The position numbers were made by a program, and so were the translations under genes. Below, piece by piece: positions 5,483 through 6,415 of a DNA stretch of 6,415 bases. The stretch covers positions 1 to 6,415 of the forward strand of contig CALICR010000185.1 in NCBI GenBank assembly GCA_938049125.1, in the 5' to 3' direction. The notes below the pieces were generated by a model. That model did no database searches. It was not told the DNA's origin and saw only the letters and a program-made list of their open reading frames with translations. The first letter of the stretch is position 1; every line of letters starts with the position of its first letter. The DNA comes from an uncultured Clostridia bacterium (GTDB lineage: Bacteria > Bacillota > Clostridia > Oscillospirales > Oscillospiraceae).

Positions 5483-6415
5483 ATGGACTCCAAACCCAAG
5501 GGCAGCAACAATCAGAACAAGACGCCGGACGGCCCGAAGCGCCGCTCCATTCTGACAGTCATCATCGCCGCGCTGGTTCTGACGCTCGCCTTCAATCTGA
5601 TCTATACGGCCATTTCCAATTCGTACCTGGAGGAGATCCCGTATTCGGACTTCATGACGCTGCTGAGCAAGGACGAGGTGGACTCGGTCCAGTTTAAGCA
5701 GGACCGGGTGCTCATCCTGACGAAGGAGGAGGCGGCCAAGAAGAGCGGCGACCAGACGGTCTACTATACCGGTCTGCTGCCGAATTATGAGCTGAACGGC
5801 CTTGTGGACCAGCTCGGCAGCCTCGGCATCGACTACAAGAGCGAGATCGTCGAGGATACGTCACCCCTTGTCACCATTCTGGTCTACTGGGTGCTGCCCG
5901 TCGCGGGCATGTACCTCCTCGGCTCCCTGCTGATGAGCTCCGTCACGAAGCGCATGGGCGACATGGGCGGCCTCGGCTCCGTGGGCCAGAGCAAGGCCAA
6001 GGTCTATATGGAAAAGGAGACCGGCGTCACGTTTGCGGACGTCGCCGGACAGGATGAGGCCAAGGAATCCCTGGTAGAAATCATCGATTTCCTCCACAAT
6101 CCCCAGAAATACGCCGCCATCGGCGCAAAGCTGCCCAAGGGCGCGCTGCTGGTCGGCTCGCCGGGCACCGGCAAGACGCTGCTGGCCAAGGCCGTGGCGG
6201 GCGAGGCGGGCGTGCCGTTCTTCTCGATCTCCGGCTCTGATTTCGTCGAGATGTTCGTCGGCGTCGGCGCGAGCCGCGTGCGCGATCTGTTCCAGCAGGC
6301 GGCGAAGGTCGCTCCGGCCATCATCTTCATCGACGAGATCGACGCCATCGGCCGCACGAGAGACTCCAAGTTCGGCGGCAACGACGAGCGCGAGCAGACG
6401 CTCAACCAGCTGCTC
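5483..6415 (+). CDS. ftsH: ATP-dependent zinc metalloprotease FtsH, N-terminal part (3' end outside window)
   Basis: FtsH is a hexameric, membrane-anchored AAA+ protease that extracts and degrades misfolded or regulated membrane and cytosolic proteins. The first 311 codons are present, about half the usual 600-700 residues. Residues 1-22 are a polar, basic cytoplasmic tail. The first membrane helix is at about 23-44, followed by an extracytoplasmic domain of roughly 85 residues (45-128) containing the family-typical IPYSDFMTLL. The second helix is at about 129-152. The linker VTFADVAGQDEAKESLVEIIDFL (182-204) leads into the AAA+ domain, with Walker A GSPGTGKT (225-232), the aromatic pore segment MFVGVGASRVRDLF (257-270) and Walker B IIFIDEIDAIG (280-290). 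The last residues, NDEREQTLNQLL, are the start of the region preceding the second region of homology. The HEXXH zinc protease domain lies beyond the window. The only small oddity is Ser226 where GPPGTGKT is commoner; this should not affect ATP binding. It is transcribed divergently from rlmB from its own promoter. Confidence 0.96.
   Translation, partial: MDSKPKGSNNQNKTPDGPKRRSILTVIIAALVLTLAFNLIYTAISNSYLEEIPYSDFMTLLSKDEVDSVQFKQDRVLILTKEEAAKKSGDQTVYYTGLLPNYELNGLVDQLGSLGIDYKSEIVEDTSPLVTILVYWVLPVAGMYLLGSLLMSSVTKRMGDMGGLGSVGQSKAKVYMEKETGVTFADVAGQDEAKESLVEIIDFLHNPQKYAAIGAKLPKGALLVGSPGTGKTLLAKAVAGEAGVPFFSISGSDFVEMFVGVGASRVRDLFQQAAKVAPAIIFIDEIDAIGRTRDSKFGGNDEREQTLNQLL

Noticed and set aside
6155..6182. 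Ser in place of the first Pro of the FtsH Walker A motif (GSPGTGKT) as a sign of altered activity
   Set aside because: The GxxGxGKT core is intact and Walker B and the pore segment are normal, so this is most likely a neutral variant.

Overview
The window looks like a short assembled contig from a GC-rich member of the Clostridia, most likely an Oscillospiraceae/Ruminococcaceae-type gut bacterium. This placement is an inference. It rests on coding sequence rich in G/C-ending codons, AT-rich intergenic gaps with sigma-A promoters and AGGAG-like ribosome binding sites typical of Firmicutes, an EF-G-like paralog of the kind common in Firmicutes, and a membrane protein starting with a 'YSIDDILSEF'-like peptide. 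The first 18 bases are Illumina adapter, not genome, so the left edge is an artificial end.

Layout, left to right: (i) 1-18, adapter; (ii) 19-2069, minus strand, an EF-G-like translational GTPase complete at its N-terminus and missing only a short C-terminal tail; (iii) 2070-2217, a 148-bp gap with the GTPase gene's own near-consensus promoter and leader; (iv) 2218-4488, minus strand, a 756-residue membrane protein that I read as a catalytically degenerate P-type (P1B-like) ATPase with a long proline-rich cytoplasmic N-terminus; (v) 4514-5290, minus strand, rlmB, a SPOUT-class 23S rRNA 2'-O-methyltransferase, 25 bp upstream of (iv) and probably co-transcribed with it; (vi) 5291-5482, a divergent intergenic region with one promoter for rlmB and one for ftsH; (vii) 5483-6415, plus strand, the first 311 codons of ftsH, running off the right edge.

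The annotatable genes concern ribosome function (rRNA methylation, EF-G-like factor) and membrane protein quality control (FtsH). The odd one is the P-type-ATPase-like protein. It keeps the eight-helix P1B layout and recognisable remnants of the N and P domains, but it has lost the DKTGT, TGE, CPC, TGD and GDGxND motifs. It is the best candidate here for something undescribed: a pseudo-enzyme conserved as an intact, long reading frame in an operon with an rRNA methyltransferase. No RNA genes, CRISPR arrays, insertion sequences or convincing intrinsic terminators were seen.
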